A program made the position numbers and the translations under genes. From assembly GCA_018609945.1 (NCBI GenBank), contig JAHENO010000184.1:1-41087 (forward strand): a stretch of 41,087 nt of DNA, given 5' to 3'. Source of the stretch: Haloarculaceae archaeon (GTDB taxonomy: Archaea; Halobacteriota; Halobacteria; Halobacteriales; Haloarculaceae). The notes under the pieces are model-generated. The model did no database searches. It saw nothing but the letters and a program-made list of their open reading frames with translations, and was not told the origin of the DNA. Position 1 is the first letter of the stretch, and each line of letters begins with the position of its first letter. Positions 1 to 8,555 of the stretch are shown piece after piece.

Positions 1-82
1 ACGGCACGGGCACGCGGCGTTCGAGACTCCTCGTGACCCGACGGATGTGGTGTCGCGCCCGGCGAGTTGCGGCGCCCATGCG

Positions 83-1480
83 CTACTCCAGGGCGTTCTT
101 GACGCGGTCGATCCCGTCGGCGACGGCCTGCTGTGGGTCCTTGCTGCCGGCAACGGCCTGTGAGAGTTCCGTTCCCCAGTTCTGAACCGCCTGGGTGGTG
201 CCGGGAACGTTCGGGAATGGCTTGGCGTTGGAGATGATCTCAGCCTGCTGTTCGAAGAAGGTAGGGTTGGACTCGACGACCTCGTCGTCGTCGATGACGT
301 CGCGGGCGGTGGGCGATCCGCCGTTGAGCATCCGCTGTTTGCGAGTGCCGAAGGACTCGGCCCACTCGATAAACCGCCAGGCGGCCTCTGTACGGCCCTC
401 GTCGAGACTCCGGGGGAGTGCCCACGACCAGCCGCCGAGGGGCGGGGAGCTGCCCGCGACCGGTGCGAAGCCCAGATTCTCGCCGGCGTCGGTGTTGCCC
501 GCGAGGATTGGATACAGGACGTGGTAGGTGAACATGCTGAAGGCGTCACCGTTGCCGAGGAACTCCATCGCTTCGGAGAACTTCCACTGTTTGGAGGCCT
601 CCGGTGCGGCATTGTTGAGCATGTCGATGTAGACTTCGAGGGCCTCGACCGCCGTGTCCTCGTGTTCGTCGACCTTGACCTCGCCGTCCGGCGTCGCGAA
701 GGTCCCACCCAGTCCCTGGAAGTAGTTCATGTACTCGTCGTTGATGGGGATGCCCCGCTGGCCCTGCATGGCTGCCCCGTAGAAATCGACCTCACCGTCG
801 TCGTCGGTGTCCCGGGTCAGGAACTTCGCCAGGTCGACGTAGTCCTCTACGGATTCCGGCCGGCCGAAATCACCGTCATACTCGGATTCGAGGTCGGAAT
901 CCTCGAGGACGTCAGTCCGGTACATCATCGCGTGGGCGTAGTGGAAGAAGGGAACGCCGTAGGTGGTATCGTCGTACGTGGCGGTTCCGGACCAGACGGG
1001 GTCGAAGTAGACGTCGGGATCGATGGCGTCACTGTCGGCAATCCTCTCGTCGAGGGGTTGAGTCAATCCCCCTTCGGCGAAGTCGCCGATCCAGTAGATG
1101 TCCTGGATTGCGACGTCGAAGTCGGGGTCGTCGGACTGCAACTGCGTCGGGATTTTTTCCTGGAGTGTTTCGTAGGAATCAGTCGTCATTTCGGCCGTGA
1201 TGCCCGTCTCCTCCTCGAAATCCTCGAGGAGGGGTTCGAGGGCGGCTGTGTCGGGAACGTTCTCCTGGACGATGGTTATCGAGTCGGGCATCTCGACGCT
1301 GCCGCCGTCGCCGGCGCTGGCCCCGTTGCCGCTGCAACCGGCGAGGCCCGTCAGCCCGGCCACCCCCAACGCGCCGGCCGATTTGAGCATCTGCCGACGG
1401 CTCCGGGGCACCCGCGAGCCCAGCCGCCGTGGTTCCGTCTCCGGTTCCTCCCGTGCCAGTGAATCGCCTCTCTCACTCAT
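83..1480 (-). CDS. ABC transporter substrate-binding lipoprotein (sugar type, Tat-exported)
   Basis: This 465-residue protein is predicted to be the extracytoplasmic solute receptor of an ABC importer of the carbohydrate (CUT1) class. The N-terminus shows a twin-arginine motif (RSRRQMLK, residues 27-34), a hydrophobic stretch and a lipobox ending at Cys49 (LAGC), followed by a Gly/Ser/Asp linker. This is the usual haloarchaeal Tat lipoprotein layout. The mature part has the features of extracellular solute-binding protein family 1, such as LEDFEEETGI near residue 85 and a GGWSWALP region late in the protein. The length is normal. It is divergent from the SDR gene. Its permease and ATPase genes are not in the window and could lie to the left. 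The nearby kinase, aldolase and dehydrogenase suggest a sugar or polyol ligand, but the ligand itself cannot be read from the sequence. Confidence 0.85.
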   Translation of the reverse strand: MSERGDSLAREEPETEPRRLGSRVPRSRRQMLKSAGALGVAGLTGLAGCSGNGASAGDGGSVEMPDSITIVQENVPDTAALEPLLEDFEEETGITAEMTTDSYETLQEKIPTQLQSDDPDFDVAIQDIYWIGDFAEGGLTQPLDERIADSDAIDPDVYFDPVWSGTATYDDTTYGVPFFHYAHAMMYRTDVLEDSDLESEYDGDFGRPESVEDYVDLAKFLTRDTDDDGEVDFYGAAMQGQRGIPINDEYMNYFQGLGGTFATPDGEVKVDEHEDTAVEALEVYIDMLNNAAPEASKQWKFSEAMEFLGNGDAFSMFTYHVLYPILAGNTDAGENLGFAPVAGSSPPLGGWSWALPRSLDEGRTEAAWRFIEWAESFGTRKQRMLNGGSPTARDVIDDDEVVESNPTFFEQQAEIISNAKPFPNVPGTTQAVQNWGTELSQAVAGSKDPQQAVADGIDRVKNALE

Positions 1481-1537
1481 TGTATGACCCTCTGGCGGTG
1501 TCGATAGTGGCGTCCGGGTATGAGGAATGAAGGCAGT

Positions 1538-1549
1538 CTTAATAAAACC
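1538..1549 (-). promoter_or_regulatory. TATA box of the sugar-binding lipoprotein gene
   Basis: On the minus strand this reads GGTTTTATTAAG, a good archaeal TATA element about 60-70 nt before the start codon, which implies a leader of roughly 35-40 nt. A GAGGGT stretch just before the ATG could act as a ribosome binding site. Confidence 0.45.
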
Positions 1550-1667
1550 TTGGTGAGTGTGTGGGATGTTGACACGAGCCAGTCCGTTGCCGGATGGCTG
1601 TCACCGATAGCCGTCAGAATCTGCCAGGAAGGCAGCGCGATACGCCACGTCAGCGGGAGCGTCCGAA

Positions 1668-1677
1668 GTTTTATTTT
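1668..1677 (+). promoter_or_regulatory. TATA box of the SDR gene
   Basis: GTTTTATTTT lies 26-35 nt before the ATG at 1703. The spacing places transcription initiation at or next to that ATG, so the mRNA is probably leaderless. This supports 1703 over the longer open frame that begins at 1520. Confidence 0.55.
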
Positions 1678-1702
1678 CGGTTTCCTCGAATTGGCTCCTC
1701 GT

Positions 1703-2482
1703 ATGTCAGTCATGGAGAGACTGCGCCTGGACGGGCAGACAGCCATCGTGACCGGAGCGAGCAGGGGCATCGGCCGAGCTATCGCCGACGGCATGGCCGA
1801 GGTCGGTGCGAACGTCGTCGTCGCGAACCGCAGCGAAGAGCCCGGGAGGCAGGCCGCCGCGGAACTCGCAGACGAGCACGGCGTCGAGACGCGCTGGATC
1901 GAAACCGACGTCGCCGACGAGGCGTCGGTCAGGAAAATGATCGACGAGACCGTCGATACCTTCGGAACAGTCGACGTGCTGGTCAACAACGCGGGCGTCG
2001 TCTCGTTGCACCCGGCCGAGGACATGCCGACAGACGATTTCGAGCGGATCATCGAGGTCAACCTCACTGGCGCGTTCCTCTGTAGCAAGTACGCGGCCCG
2101 GGAGATGAAAGACAGCGGTGGGGGCAGCATCGTCAACATCTCCTCGATGTCTGGCAAGATCGCCAACTACCCCCAGGGCGAGTCCCACTACTGCGCCTCG
2201 AAGTCCGGCCTCGACGGGTACATGACGCAGGTCGCTTCCGAGTGGGCCGAGTACGGCATCCGCGTCAACAACATCAGCCCGGGGTACATCCTGACGGACC
2301 TCAACCGCGAGTACGTGGAGGCCAACCCGGAGATGGCCGAGACGTGGAAGGCCAACATGGTGATGGACGAGTTCGGCACACCGGAAGACATCGCACCGCT
2401 GGCGGTCTACCTCGCCTCCGACGCTGCTTCCTACGTCACCGGCGAGGACATCGTAATCGACGGCGGATACACGGTCAGGTGA
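1703..2482 (+). CDS. Short-chain dehydrogenase/reductase (SDR), classical type
   Basis: This is a 259-residue NAD(P)-dependent oxidoreductase. It shows the TGASRGIG cofactor-binding motif (residues 18-25), the NNAG motif near residue 94, the catalytic Ser of NISSMSG and the Tyr-x3-Lys pair in HYCASK (about residues 162-167). It ends with the YVTGEDIVIDGG tail typical of FabG/glucose-dehydrogenase-like SDRs. The open frame extends upstream to 1520, but homologous sequence and the TATA box position favour the start at 1703. It sits between a sugar-binding protein gene and a DeoR-type regulator with a sugar kinase beyond, so a sugar, sugar-acid or polyol substrate is likely. The SDR family is too broad for a closer call. 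Confidence 0.85.
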   Translation: MSVMERLRLDGQTAIVTGASRGIGRAIADGMAEVGANVVVANRSEEPGRQAAAELADEHGVETRWIETDVADEASVRKMIDETVDTFGTVDVLVNNAGVVSLHPAEDMPTDDFERIIEVNLTGAFLCSKYAAREMKDSGGGSIVNISSMSGKIANYPQGESHYCASKSGLDGYMTQVASEWAEYGIRVNNISPGYILTDLNREYVEANPEMAETWKANMVMDEFGTPEDIAPLAVYLASDAASYVTGEDIVIDGGYTVR

Positions 2483-2515
2483 GTCACCAGCGTCGGTGTA
2501 AAACTGGCCGCTGGG

Positions 2516-3274
2516 TTACCCGCCAAGGTCGTCGATAAGGGTGACCTCAAGATCTGCGAGGCGCTCGCGGAGGTCAGACGGGACGTCCGCGTCGGTGACC
2601 ACCGAGTCCAAAGCCGAGAGGTCGCAGAACCGAACTAGGCTGTGGCTGTCGAACTTCGTCCGGTCGGCGACGGCGACGACTCGCTTGCTGCTCGTGACGA
2701 GCAACTCTTTGATGCGCGCGGCGTCGTGGTAGGCCGTCGTCAGCCCGGTTTCGTCGATGCCCTCTAGCCCCACGAACGCGAGGTCGAAGTTCAGCCGCTC
2801 GATGGCTCGCTCGGCCAGCCTCCCGGTCAATCGCTGTTGGTCCATCTCGAACTTGCCGCCCGTCAGCCTGACCTCGGCAGCCGTCTCCCCGAGTTCGTAG
2901 GCGATGATCGGGTGGACGGTCACTGCGGTGAACGATAGGTCCTCCGGGACGCGGCGGCTCACTTCGAGGGTCGTCGAGCCCGAGTCGAAGGCCACCATCT
3001 GTCCCTCGTGGATTTCCTCCACGGCCCGTTCCGCGATGGCTTGCTTGGCGTCCTGGTTGCGGACGGAGCGGTTCTGGTATTCGGTGACACGGTTGACGAC
3101 CGGCATCGCACCGCCGTGGGTCCGCTCGATGCGGTTTTGTTCGTCCAGTTCGTCGAGATCCCGCCGTATCGTCGTCTCCGAGACGTCGAGTTCCGCCGAG
3201 AGGTCCTCCACACGACACCCATCCCGGGCGGTGACGAGTTCGACCAGCCGCCGTTTCCGCTCTTCGGGCAGCAT
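2516..3274 (-). CDS. DeoR/GlpR-family transcriptional regulator
   Basis: This 252-residue regulator has an N-terminal winged helix-turn-helix (LPEERKRRLVELV, then DLSAELDVSETTIRRDLDEL, residues 2-43). A DeoR-type sugar-phosphate sensor domain follows, with the characteristic DSGSTTLE loop at residues 97-104 and a VAVADRTKF segment near the C-terminus. The frame is open to 3379, but the HTH begins only at the Met encoded at 3274, which is the family's usual start. It is convergent with the SDR gene and divergent from the FGGY kinase. The family normally represses sugar catabolic genes and is released by a phosphorylated intermediate, so the kinase product is a plausible effector. A small palindrome next to the start codon suggests self-regulation. 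Confidence 0.88.
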   Translation of the reverse strand: MLPEERKRRLVELVTARDGCRVEDLSAELDVSETTIRRDLDELDEQNRIERTHGGAMPVVNRVTEYQNRSVRNQDAKQAIAERAVEEIHEGQMVAFDSGSTTLEVSRRVPEDLSFTAVTVHPIIAYELGETAAEVRLTGGKFEMDQQRLTGRLAERAIERLNFDLAFVGLEGIDETGLTTAYHDAARIKELLVTSSKRVVAVADRTKFDSHSLVRFCDLSALDSVVTDADVPSDLRERLADLEVTLIDDLGG

Positions 3275-3275
3275 C

Positions 3276-3291
3276 CTTTCCGTATGGAAAG
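3276..3291. promoter_or_regulatory. Palindrome at the start of the DeoR-type regulator gene
   Basis: CTTTCC-GTAT-GGAAAG has two perfect 6-bp arms and lies directly upstream of the regulator's ATG, where its transcript would begin. CTTTCC recurs at about 3309 and 3332 in the 137-bp divergent spacer shared with the kinase gene. It could be the operator for the regulator; this is inferred only from position and symmetry. Confidence 0.35.
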
Positions 3292-3375
3292 CCGCAAACT
3301 CACATATTCCTTTCCCCCGTCGGGGTCTTTCCGGCCATGGCGTGACATCCCACCGCCACTGTCCTGACCGGCGGT

Positions 3376-3386
3376 ACATTTATATG
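3376..3386 (+). promoter_or_regulatory. TATA box of the FGGY kinase gene
   Basis: ACATTTATATG lies 26-36 nt upstream of the GTG at 3412, so transcription should begin at about that codon. Confidence 0.5.
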
Positions 3387-3411
3387 CCACTCACAAGCAG
3401 GAATTCTCACG

Positions 3412-4926
3412 GTGGTCCGTTCCATGTTCATCGGCATCGACACAGGTCACACGAACGTGACGGCTGTGGCGTTCGACGCGGACTGGTCGGCAGCTGCCGA
3501 ACACGCCATCGAGGCGGGGATGGAACAGCCCGCGGACGGGTGGCTCGCCATCCCCATCCAGGAGCGCTGGGACGCCGTCCTCGAGTGTCTGCGCGGGGTG
3601 AGGAACCGGATCGACGAGCCAGTCCGGGGGATCGGCCTGGCTGGCGCAGGCGGGGGTCTCTACCCACTCGACGCCGACGGCCGGCCCGTCAGGGACGGCA
3701 TCCCGGCACTGGACGAGCGCACCCGGGGTGGGCTGTTCGACCGCTGGAAGGAGGACGGAACGCGACGGCAGGTCTCGGAGATAACGGGTATCCCATTGCC
3801 ACCCGGTGGTGCACTCGCTACCCTCCGGTGGCTCAAGGAGAACGAACCCGACAACTACGAGGCCATCGAGCACGTGCTCAACCACAAGGACGCCGTCCGG
3901 TACAAGCTCACCGGGGAGCTGGCCAACGAAATCAGCGACGCCTGCTTCAGCTTCACCAACTACCGCACACAGACCTACGACGACGAACTGTTCGAGCTGG
4001 CCCGCGTGGTCGACAAGAGCGACGCCTTGCCGGAGCTTCTCCCGAACACCTACGACATTGCCGGCCACACGACCGCGGAGGTCGAACGGGCGACCGGGAT
4101 TCCGGAGGGCACTCCGGTCGTCGCGGGCGGCCACGACGCCTGCGCGAACACACTGGGTGTGGGCGCACTGGGTGCCAATACCGTCACCACGGCGGGTGGA
4201 ACGTGGTCGCTGTCGACGATGGCCATCGAGGACCCGGCGGTCGACCTGGACCGGTGGTGTTGCGAGGGCTTCCTCGAAGCGGGCAGCTACATGCTGGAGA
4301 TATCGATGCCGACGGGAACCATCTCGCTAGACTGGTTCGTAGAGGAGTTTTGCGAGCCGGAGCGTCGGCGAGCTGAGCGCGAGGACAGGAGTGTCTGGGA
4401 CGTCATCGAGGAGTCTATCGAGGACATCGAGACGAACGCGTTGTTCCACCCCTTCCTGTTCGGCAACCCGTGGGGTTACATGTACAAGGACACGGCGTCG
4501 GGGAGTTTTACGGGGCTGCGTCCCTCCGATGGCCGCGTCGAGATGCTCCGGGCAGTCTACGAAGCCATCGCCTTTATGCACCGCTGGCAGGTCGACCTCT
4601 TCGACGAGGCTTTCGGAGTCGAGGAGGTCCGGTTTACCGGTGGCGCGGCCCGCAGTGATTTCTGGGCAGGCATGTTCGCCGACGTCATGGACAAACCGGT
4701 CGTGACCACGGCGGTCGACGAGTCTGGCTGTCTCGGCGCGGCACTGCTCGCAGCAATCGGCGTCGGCGAACTCAACGACCTCGCCGGCGCTGCCGATGTC
4801 GTGACGATCGAGGAAACATACCGGCCCGACGAACTCGACTACGACCCGAAGTATTGCACCTTCCGGGCGCTGACCGACCCTCTCACGGCCGTCTGGGACG
4901 CCCATCGTGATCTCCGGAACCACTGA
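3412..4926 (+). CDS. FGGY-family carbohydrate kinase (xylulokinase-like)
   Basis: This is a 504-residue ATP-dependent sugar kinase. The N-terminal FGGY domain opens with the phosphate-binding strand-turn FIGIDTGHTNVTAVAFD (residues 6-22). The substrate-site region includes LNHKDAVRYKLTGE. The hinge and C-terminal ATPase domain show GGHDACANTLGVGA and later RFTGGAARSDFWAGMFADV and DESGCLGAALLAAIGVG, both typical of xylulokinase and L-xylulose kinase relatives. Length is normal (about 500). The start could be the GTG at 3412, favoured by the TATA spacing, or the ATG at 3424; both keep the whole domain. The gene is divergent from the DeoR-type regulator. The phosphorylated product could feed the aldolase encoded further right. 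The exact sugar is not determined. Confidence 0.85.
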   Translation: MVRSMFIGIDTGHTNVTAVAFDADWSAAAEHAIEAGMEQPADGWLAIPIQERWDAVLECLRGVRNRIDEPVRGIGLAGAGGGLYPLDADGRPVRDGIPALDERTRGGLFDRWKEDGTRRQVSEITGIPLPPGGALATLRWLKENEPDNYEAIEHVLNHKDAVRYKLTGELANEISDACFSFTNYRTQTYDDELFELARVVDKSDALPELLPNTYDIAGHTTAEVERATGIPEGTPVVAGGHDACANTLGVGALGANTVTTAGGTWSLSTMAIEDPAVDLDRWCCEGFLEAGSYMLEISMPTGTISLDWFVEEFCEPERRRAEREDRSVWDVIEESIEDIETNALFHPFLFGNPWGYMYKDTASGSFTGLRPSDGRVEMLRAVYEAIAFMHRWQVDLFDEAFGVEEVRFTGGAARSDFWAGMFADVMDKPVVTTAVDESGCLGAALLAAIGVGELNDLAGAADVVTIEETYRPDELDYDPKYCTFRALTDPLTAVWDAHRDLRNH

Positions 4927-5385
4927 CTGATATTCCAGTATCCCGATTGACCACTCTACTCACAGACCCGGTAGCCACACTCATCGCGCCCGAAGCCTCT
5001 ACCGCAGAGATGAAATATTTTTTTATTGACTTAATTCAAAAATATATAAACGGAAATATACTGCAGTATCTAAGCCCACCCCCACCATTCGACGGCCCCG
5101 GATTGCCTATAAAAAATAATGATGGTCTGAATAGTCGTGAATTCTACATCTTGTGAGTGAGTTTGTCTTCTATAATTTTATTTTATATATGCAGAAATAT
5201 AACTACGACTTTCGAATATCGCGCGTAAGGTTACACTCATAGGAATGTAATACGAATCGTGAACAGTGAGTCAGAGAGATGCGTGATTCTTCTTGCGGGT
5301 ATAACCGCCAACCACGTTTCAATTCGGTAATTTACACTCGCAATCTCGACGGCACAGTTACTATCTGGATTCCTCCTCTCGGGAG
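4927..5385. other. AT-rich intergenic region without a recognisable gene
   Basis: About 460 bp separate the kinase gene from the aldolase promoter. The composition changes sharply: runs such as AAATATTTTTTTATTG and AAAAATATATAAACGG stand out against the GC-rich surroundings. A short open frame at 4947-5156 has no recognisable features and low-GC codons, and I do not call it. No tRNA, terminator hairpin or insertion-sequence end was seen. It may be decayed acquired DNA or a regulatory spacer. Confidence 0.5.
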
Positions 5386-5395
5386 CTTTATTATT
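5386..5395 (+). promoter_or_regulatory. TATA box of the aldolase gene
   Basis: CTTTATTATT lies 22-31 nt before the ATG at 5417, which fits a leaderless transcript and supports that start over the longer open frame from 5279. Confidence 0.55.
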
Positions 5396-5416
5396 CGGGG
5401 CCACGAGCCACCGGCC

Positions 5417-6199
5417 ATGACGCTGGATACGACCGACGGCGTGATCGTCGCACTGGACCACGGCCTCCACTGGGGCGTCTTCGAGGGGTTCGCGGACATC
5501 GAATCCACGCTCCGATCCGTCCTGGCGGGTGAGCCCGACGGCGTGCTGGCGAGCGTGTCGATACTCCGCCAGTACGGGGACCTCCTCGCGGAGTATCCAG
5601 GCGTGACGCAAGTGGGCACGCTGGATCTGCTCTACGACTCGACCGTCCCCGGGGAGCGTGCCGACGACGAAATCCACGTCCAGGCGTTCGATGTCGAGGC
5701 CGCAAAACGGGTCGGCGCCGACGCCGTGAAGGTCTGTGTCGTCTACGGTCGCGAGGACCCCGCGGTTCTGGCGAACAACGCAACCTTCGCGGCTGACGTA
5801 GCCGAGACGGCCCGACACCACGGACTCTCCCCCGTCCTGGAACCCGTGCTGTGGGGCGACCGAATCGAGAACGACACGGACCCGGAACTGATCGAACACG
5901 CCGCTCGCCTCGCGGTCGAACTCGGTGCCGACGTCCTGAAACTATACAATCCCGGCCCGGCAAAACTCTCCGAGATCGTCGACCACGCCCCGTGTCCGGT
6001 CTACGTCGCGGGCGGCCCGGGCGGCGAGAGCGACCGTTCGGTACTGGAGACGACGGCCGGCGCTGTGGAGGCGGGTGCGTCAGGGGTCATCTACGGCCGC
6101 AAGGTCTGGCAACACGACGACCCCGCGGGGATGGTCGAGGCTCTCGACGCTGTCGTCAACGACGGCGCCGCGGTCGTGGACGCGCTGGAGTACCTGTAG
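5417..6199 (+). CDS. Class I aldolase, DeoC/FbaB (LacD-like) family
   Basis: This 260-residue TIM-barrel protein belongs to the DeoC/FbaB group of Schiff-base aldolases, whose members cleave sugar phosphates. Family hallmarks are IVALDHGLHWGVFEG (residues 10-24), GADAVKVCVVYG near residue 100, and GADVLKLYNPGP near 170-181, whose lysine sits where the Schiff-base Lys is expected. VYVAGGPGGESDR near 196-208 matches the phosphate-binding segment. The start at 5417 is set by the TATA box and by where the barrel begins. With the SDR and the FGGY kinase on the same strand, a keto-sugar phosphate cleavage route is reasonable. The substrate could be a fructose-, tagatose- or deoxy-sugar phosphate. 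Confidence 0.75.
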   Translation: MTLDTTDGVIVALDHGLHWGVFEGFADIESTLRSVLAGEPDGVLASVSILRQYGDLLAEYPGVTQVGTLDLLYDSTVPGERADDEIHVQAFDVEAAKRVGADAVKVCVVYGREDPAVLANNATFAADVAETARHHGLSPVLEPVLWGDRIENDTDPELIEHAARLAVELGADVLKLYNPGPAKLSEIVDHAPCPVYVAGGPGGESDRSVLETTAGAVEAGASGVIYGRKVWQHDDPAGMVEALDAVVNDGAAVVDALEYL

Positions 6200-6349
6200 A
6201 GTCCAGCGGCGCCGTCGGTCCGGGTCCGCGGCGTACCTGTCCCCAACGGTCGTAGTCTACCATCCAGTCGGCTATCCTTTCTAGGGTTGCCTCCTCGTCC
6301 CTGCCAAGATCGACAGCGTCGGTGGCTGTCGATCCGACCTCGGAGGGAT

Positions 6350-8398
6350 TTACCAATCTTCGATGTTCCTGGCGAAGTCGTAGCCGTCTTTCACTGCGTC
6401 CGCGAGTTCACCAGGTGTCTTCGCGTCCCCCAGAACGACGGTCTTCACGCCGGCGTCCCAGAGGTCGTTCGCGAGTTCGTCGTTGGATTCGTACCCCACG
6501 GCACTCACGATCTTGTCGCACGGAACGGATTCGTCTCGCCCATCTGTCTGGAAGATCAATTGCCCGTCGTCCACTCGTCCGGGAGTCGCGTCCGTGTAAA
6601 TCGTGACGCTATCCTCCACAGATTCGATGGGGAGGTTCTCCTGTCCCTCGAGTTTCTCGCGCAGATGCATCATGTAGATTGGCTCTGCGTCCGTCGCAAT
6701 GTCCGAGTCCATCGCGAGCATGACGACATCGTTGCCGTTCTCGATGAGATGCAACGCAGTCTCACACCCGACGGTTCCACCGCCGATCACGACCACGTTC
6801 TCGTTTGCGGACACGTCCACGGCACCACCGAGCACGTCATCCGCAGAGACCCCCGGGCCACTGCCCGGAATATCGGGAAGGCTGGGACTGGATCCGGTAG
6901 CCACAGCAACCACATCAGGGTCCGTCGCCGTCACGTCGTCAACAGTAGCTTGCGTGCCGAGCCTGACGTCTATTCCGTCCGTCTGGGCAACTTTCCGCCG
7001 TTCCCACTCCATGAAGTCCTCGAGGGTATCCTTCTCGGGTGGCACACTGTGAACCAACAGGTGGCCGCCCAGCACCTCGTTTTCCTCGAACAGCGTGACG
7101 CTGTTCCCTCTCCCGGCCGACCGCCAGGCTGCTTCCATCCCGGCTGGACCGCCACCGACGACAGCCACATCCAGCGGCTCGTCCACGGGACCGAGGTCGT
7201 CGCCGTACCTGATTTCCCTGCCCATCACGGGATTGACCGTACAGGCAGCGGGTTTGTCCTCGAACAATCGCTGGGTACAGTAGTTACAGGAAATGCAGGG
7301 CCGTATCTCGTCCAGCCGCCCGTCCCGACTCTTCTTGGGCCACTCCGGATCGGCCAACAGCGTTCGAGCCATCGCCACCATGTCCGCCTGCCCGTCCTGT
7401 AGAATCCGCTCGGCGGTCTCCGGTGTGCGGATCTTGCCGACGCCGCTGACTGGAACGTCGACGGCATCCCGAACGGCCTCCGCGTGATGGATCCTGTAGG
7501 CCTCCTCCTGTGCCCACGGGTAGAAAATCGTCGGCATCACCTCGTAGATCCCGGCAGTGATATCGAACCAGTCTATTCCCTCGGTTTCGAGTTCCTTGCA
7601 GATCTCGACTCCGTCCTCCAAGTGGTATCCCTCCTCGATGTACTCCTCGACAGTGATCCGTAGCGCGACCGGGTAATCGTCCCCGACCTTCTCTCTGACG
7701 TTCCTGATGACCTCCCTGGGGAACCGCAGGCGGTTCTCGAAGGAGCCACCGTACTTGTCACCCCGCTTGTTGGTGTACGGTGACATGAACTGCTCGATCA
7801 GGTAGCCGTGTGCCCCGTGCAACATGACGCCGGAGAACCCGGCCCGCTTGACCCGTTCGGCCGCGTCGCCGAACCGCTCGACCATTTCCTCGACTTCCTC
7901 CGTCTCCATCGCCCTGGGCTCGTTCCGCATGAACTTCTCGGTCACCTCAGACGCGGAGATCGGCTTCCGATCGGCCACGTCGGGTTCCTGGTTCGCGTCC
8001 AAGAAGTGTGGCGCCATCTGCCGACCAGCGTGATGGATCTGGACGAACGTTTTGACACCGTAGGATTGCATCTCGTCGTTCAACGCCGCCCAGCCGGGGA
8101 TGTGCCTGTCGTAGGATATGTTCTTCTGGTTGACGGGACTCTTGCAGGTATCCCAGTCGACGGCAGACGCACCGACGACGATGGTCCCGACACCACCCTT
8201 CGCTCGTTCCATGTAGTACTCGATCAACCGCTCGTTGATCTCGCCCTCGGTGTACCCCGAGAGGTTCGTCTGCATCGGCGCCTGGACGATCCTGTTCTTC
8301 GCCCTGATGTCACCGATCTCGACTGGCGAAAACATCTTCTCGAACCCGCCACTCCCGTACCCCTCTGTCCCGGATCCAATTTCACTGTTTTTTGCCAT
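6350..8398 (-). CDS. Old-yellow-enzyme / 2,4-dienoyl-CoA-reductase-like iron-sulfur flavoprotein
   Basis: This 682-residue enzyme has three parts. The N-terminal FMN TIM barrel (to about 350) contains KNRIVQAPMQTNL, HGAHGYLIEQF and the SPYTNKRGDKYGGSFENRLRF signature. A 4Fe-4S site follows (Cys368, 371, 374 and 386). The C-terminal half binds FAD and NAD(P), with VAVVGGGPAGMEAA near 412 and VVVIGGGTVGCET near 535. The spacing CxxCxxC-x11-C is closer to trimethylamine dehydrogenase than to FadH, which has one more residue between the second and third Cys. The ATG at 8398 has a strong GGAGG site a few bases upstream, so the longer frame to 8428 is unlikely. It may reduce an enoyl/enone group or oxidise an amine; the sequence does not decide. 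It is divergent from the barrel-cupin-Tm1 operon. Confidence 0.85.
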   Translation of the reverse strand: MAKNSEIGSGTEGYGSGGFEKMFSPVEIGDIRAKNRIVQAPMQTNLSGYTEGEINERLIEYYMERAKGGVGTIVVGASAVDWDTCKSPVNQKNISYDRHIPGWAALNDEMQSYGVKTFVQIHHAGRQMAPHFLDANQEPDVADRKPISASEVTEKFMRNEPRAMETEEVEEMVERFGDAAERVKRAGFSGVMLHGAHGYLIEQFMSPYTNKRGDKYGGSFENRLRFPREVIRNVREKVGDDYPVALRITVEEYIEEGYHLEDGVEICKELETEGIDWFDITAGIYEVMPTIFYPWAQEEAYRIHHAEAVRDAVDVPVSGVGKIRTPETAERILQDGQADMVAMARTLLADPEWPKKSRDGRLDEIRPCISCNYCTQRLFEDKPAACTVNPVMGREIRYGDDLGPVDEPLDVAVVGGGPAGMEAAWRSAGRGNSVTLFEENEVLGGHLLVHSVPPEKDTLEDFMEWERRKVAQTDGIDVRLGTQATVDDVTATDPDVVAVATGSSPSLPDIPGSGPGVSADDVLGGAVDVSANENVVVIGGGTVGCETALHLIENGNDVVMLAMDSDIATDAEPIYMMHLREKLEGQENLPIESVEDSVTIYTDATPGRVDDGQLIFQTDGRDESVPCDKIVSAVGYESNDELANDLWDAGVKTVVLGDAKTPGELADAVKDGYDFARNIEDW

Positions 8399-8430
8399 CG
8401 TCTTGCCTCCTGTGCAACGGGATACCAAAC

Positions 8431-8444
8431 GCTATTAAATTTTG
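8431..8444 (-). promoter_or_regulatory. TATA box of the OYE-like flavoprotein gene
   Basis: On the minus strand this reads CAAAATTTAATAGC, 33-46 nt before the ATG at 8398. The leader would be about 10-15 nt and would carry the GGAGG ribosome binding site. Confidence 0.45.
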
Positions 8445-8494
8445 TGGCGAGGCTGGCCGTTCGAGACGATCCGGGTCGTTTTTTCCCTGACGGT

Positions 8495-8546
8495 GCTCGA
8501 TTACCGAGCCGACCAAAATATTAAATAAGGGTTCGGTTCTCGGTAA
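8495..8546. promoter_or_regulatory. Repeated palindromic element around the TATA box of the barrel-cupin-Tm1 operon
   Basis: GCTCG-ATTAC-CGAGC (8495-8509) lies just before the TATA box AAAATATTAAATA (8515-8527). The right arm TTACCGAG (8501-8508) is repeated in inverse as CTCGGTAA (8539-8546) just after it. Related half-sites on both sides of the TATA box are a typical arrangement for an archaeal operator. No binding protein is assigned. Confidence 0.35.
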
Positions 8547-8555
8547 GAGTTGGAT

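Noticed and set aside
4947-5156. A 69-codon open frame in the AT-rich gap
   Set aside because: Its composition is very unlike haloarchaeal coding sequence, it has no motif, and it has no promoter or ribosome binding site in a sensible place.
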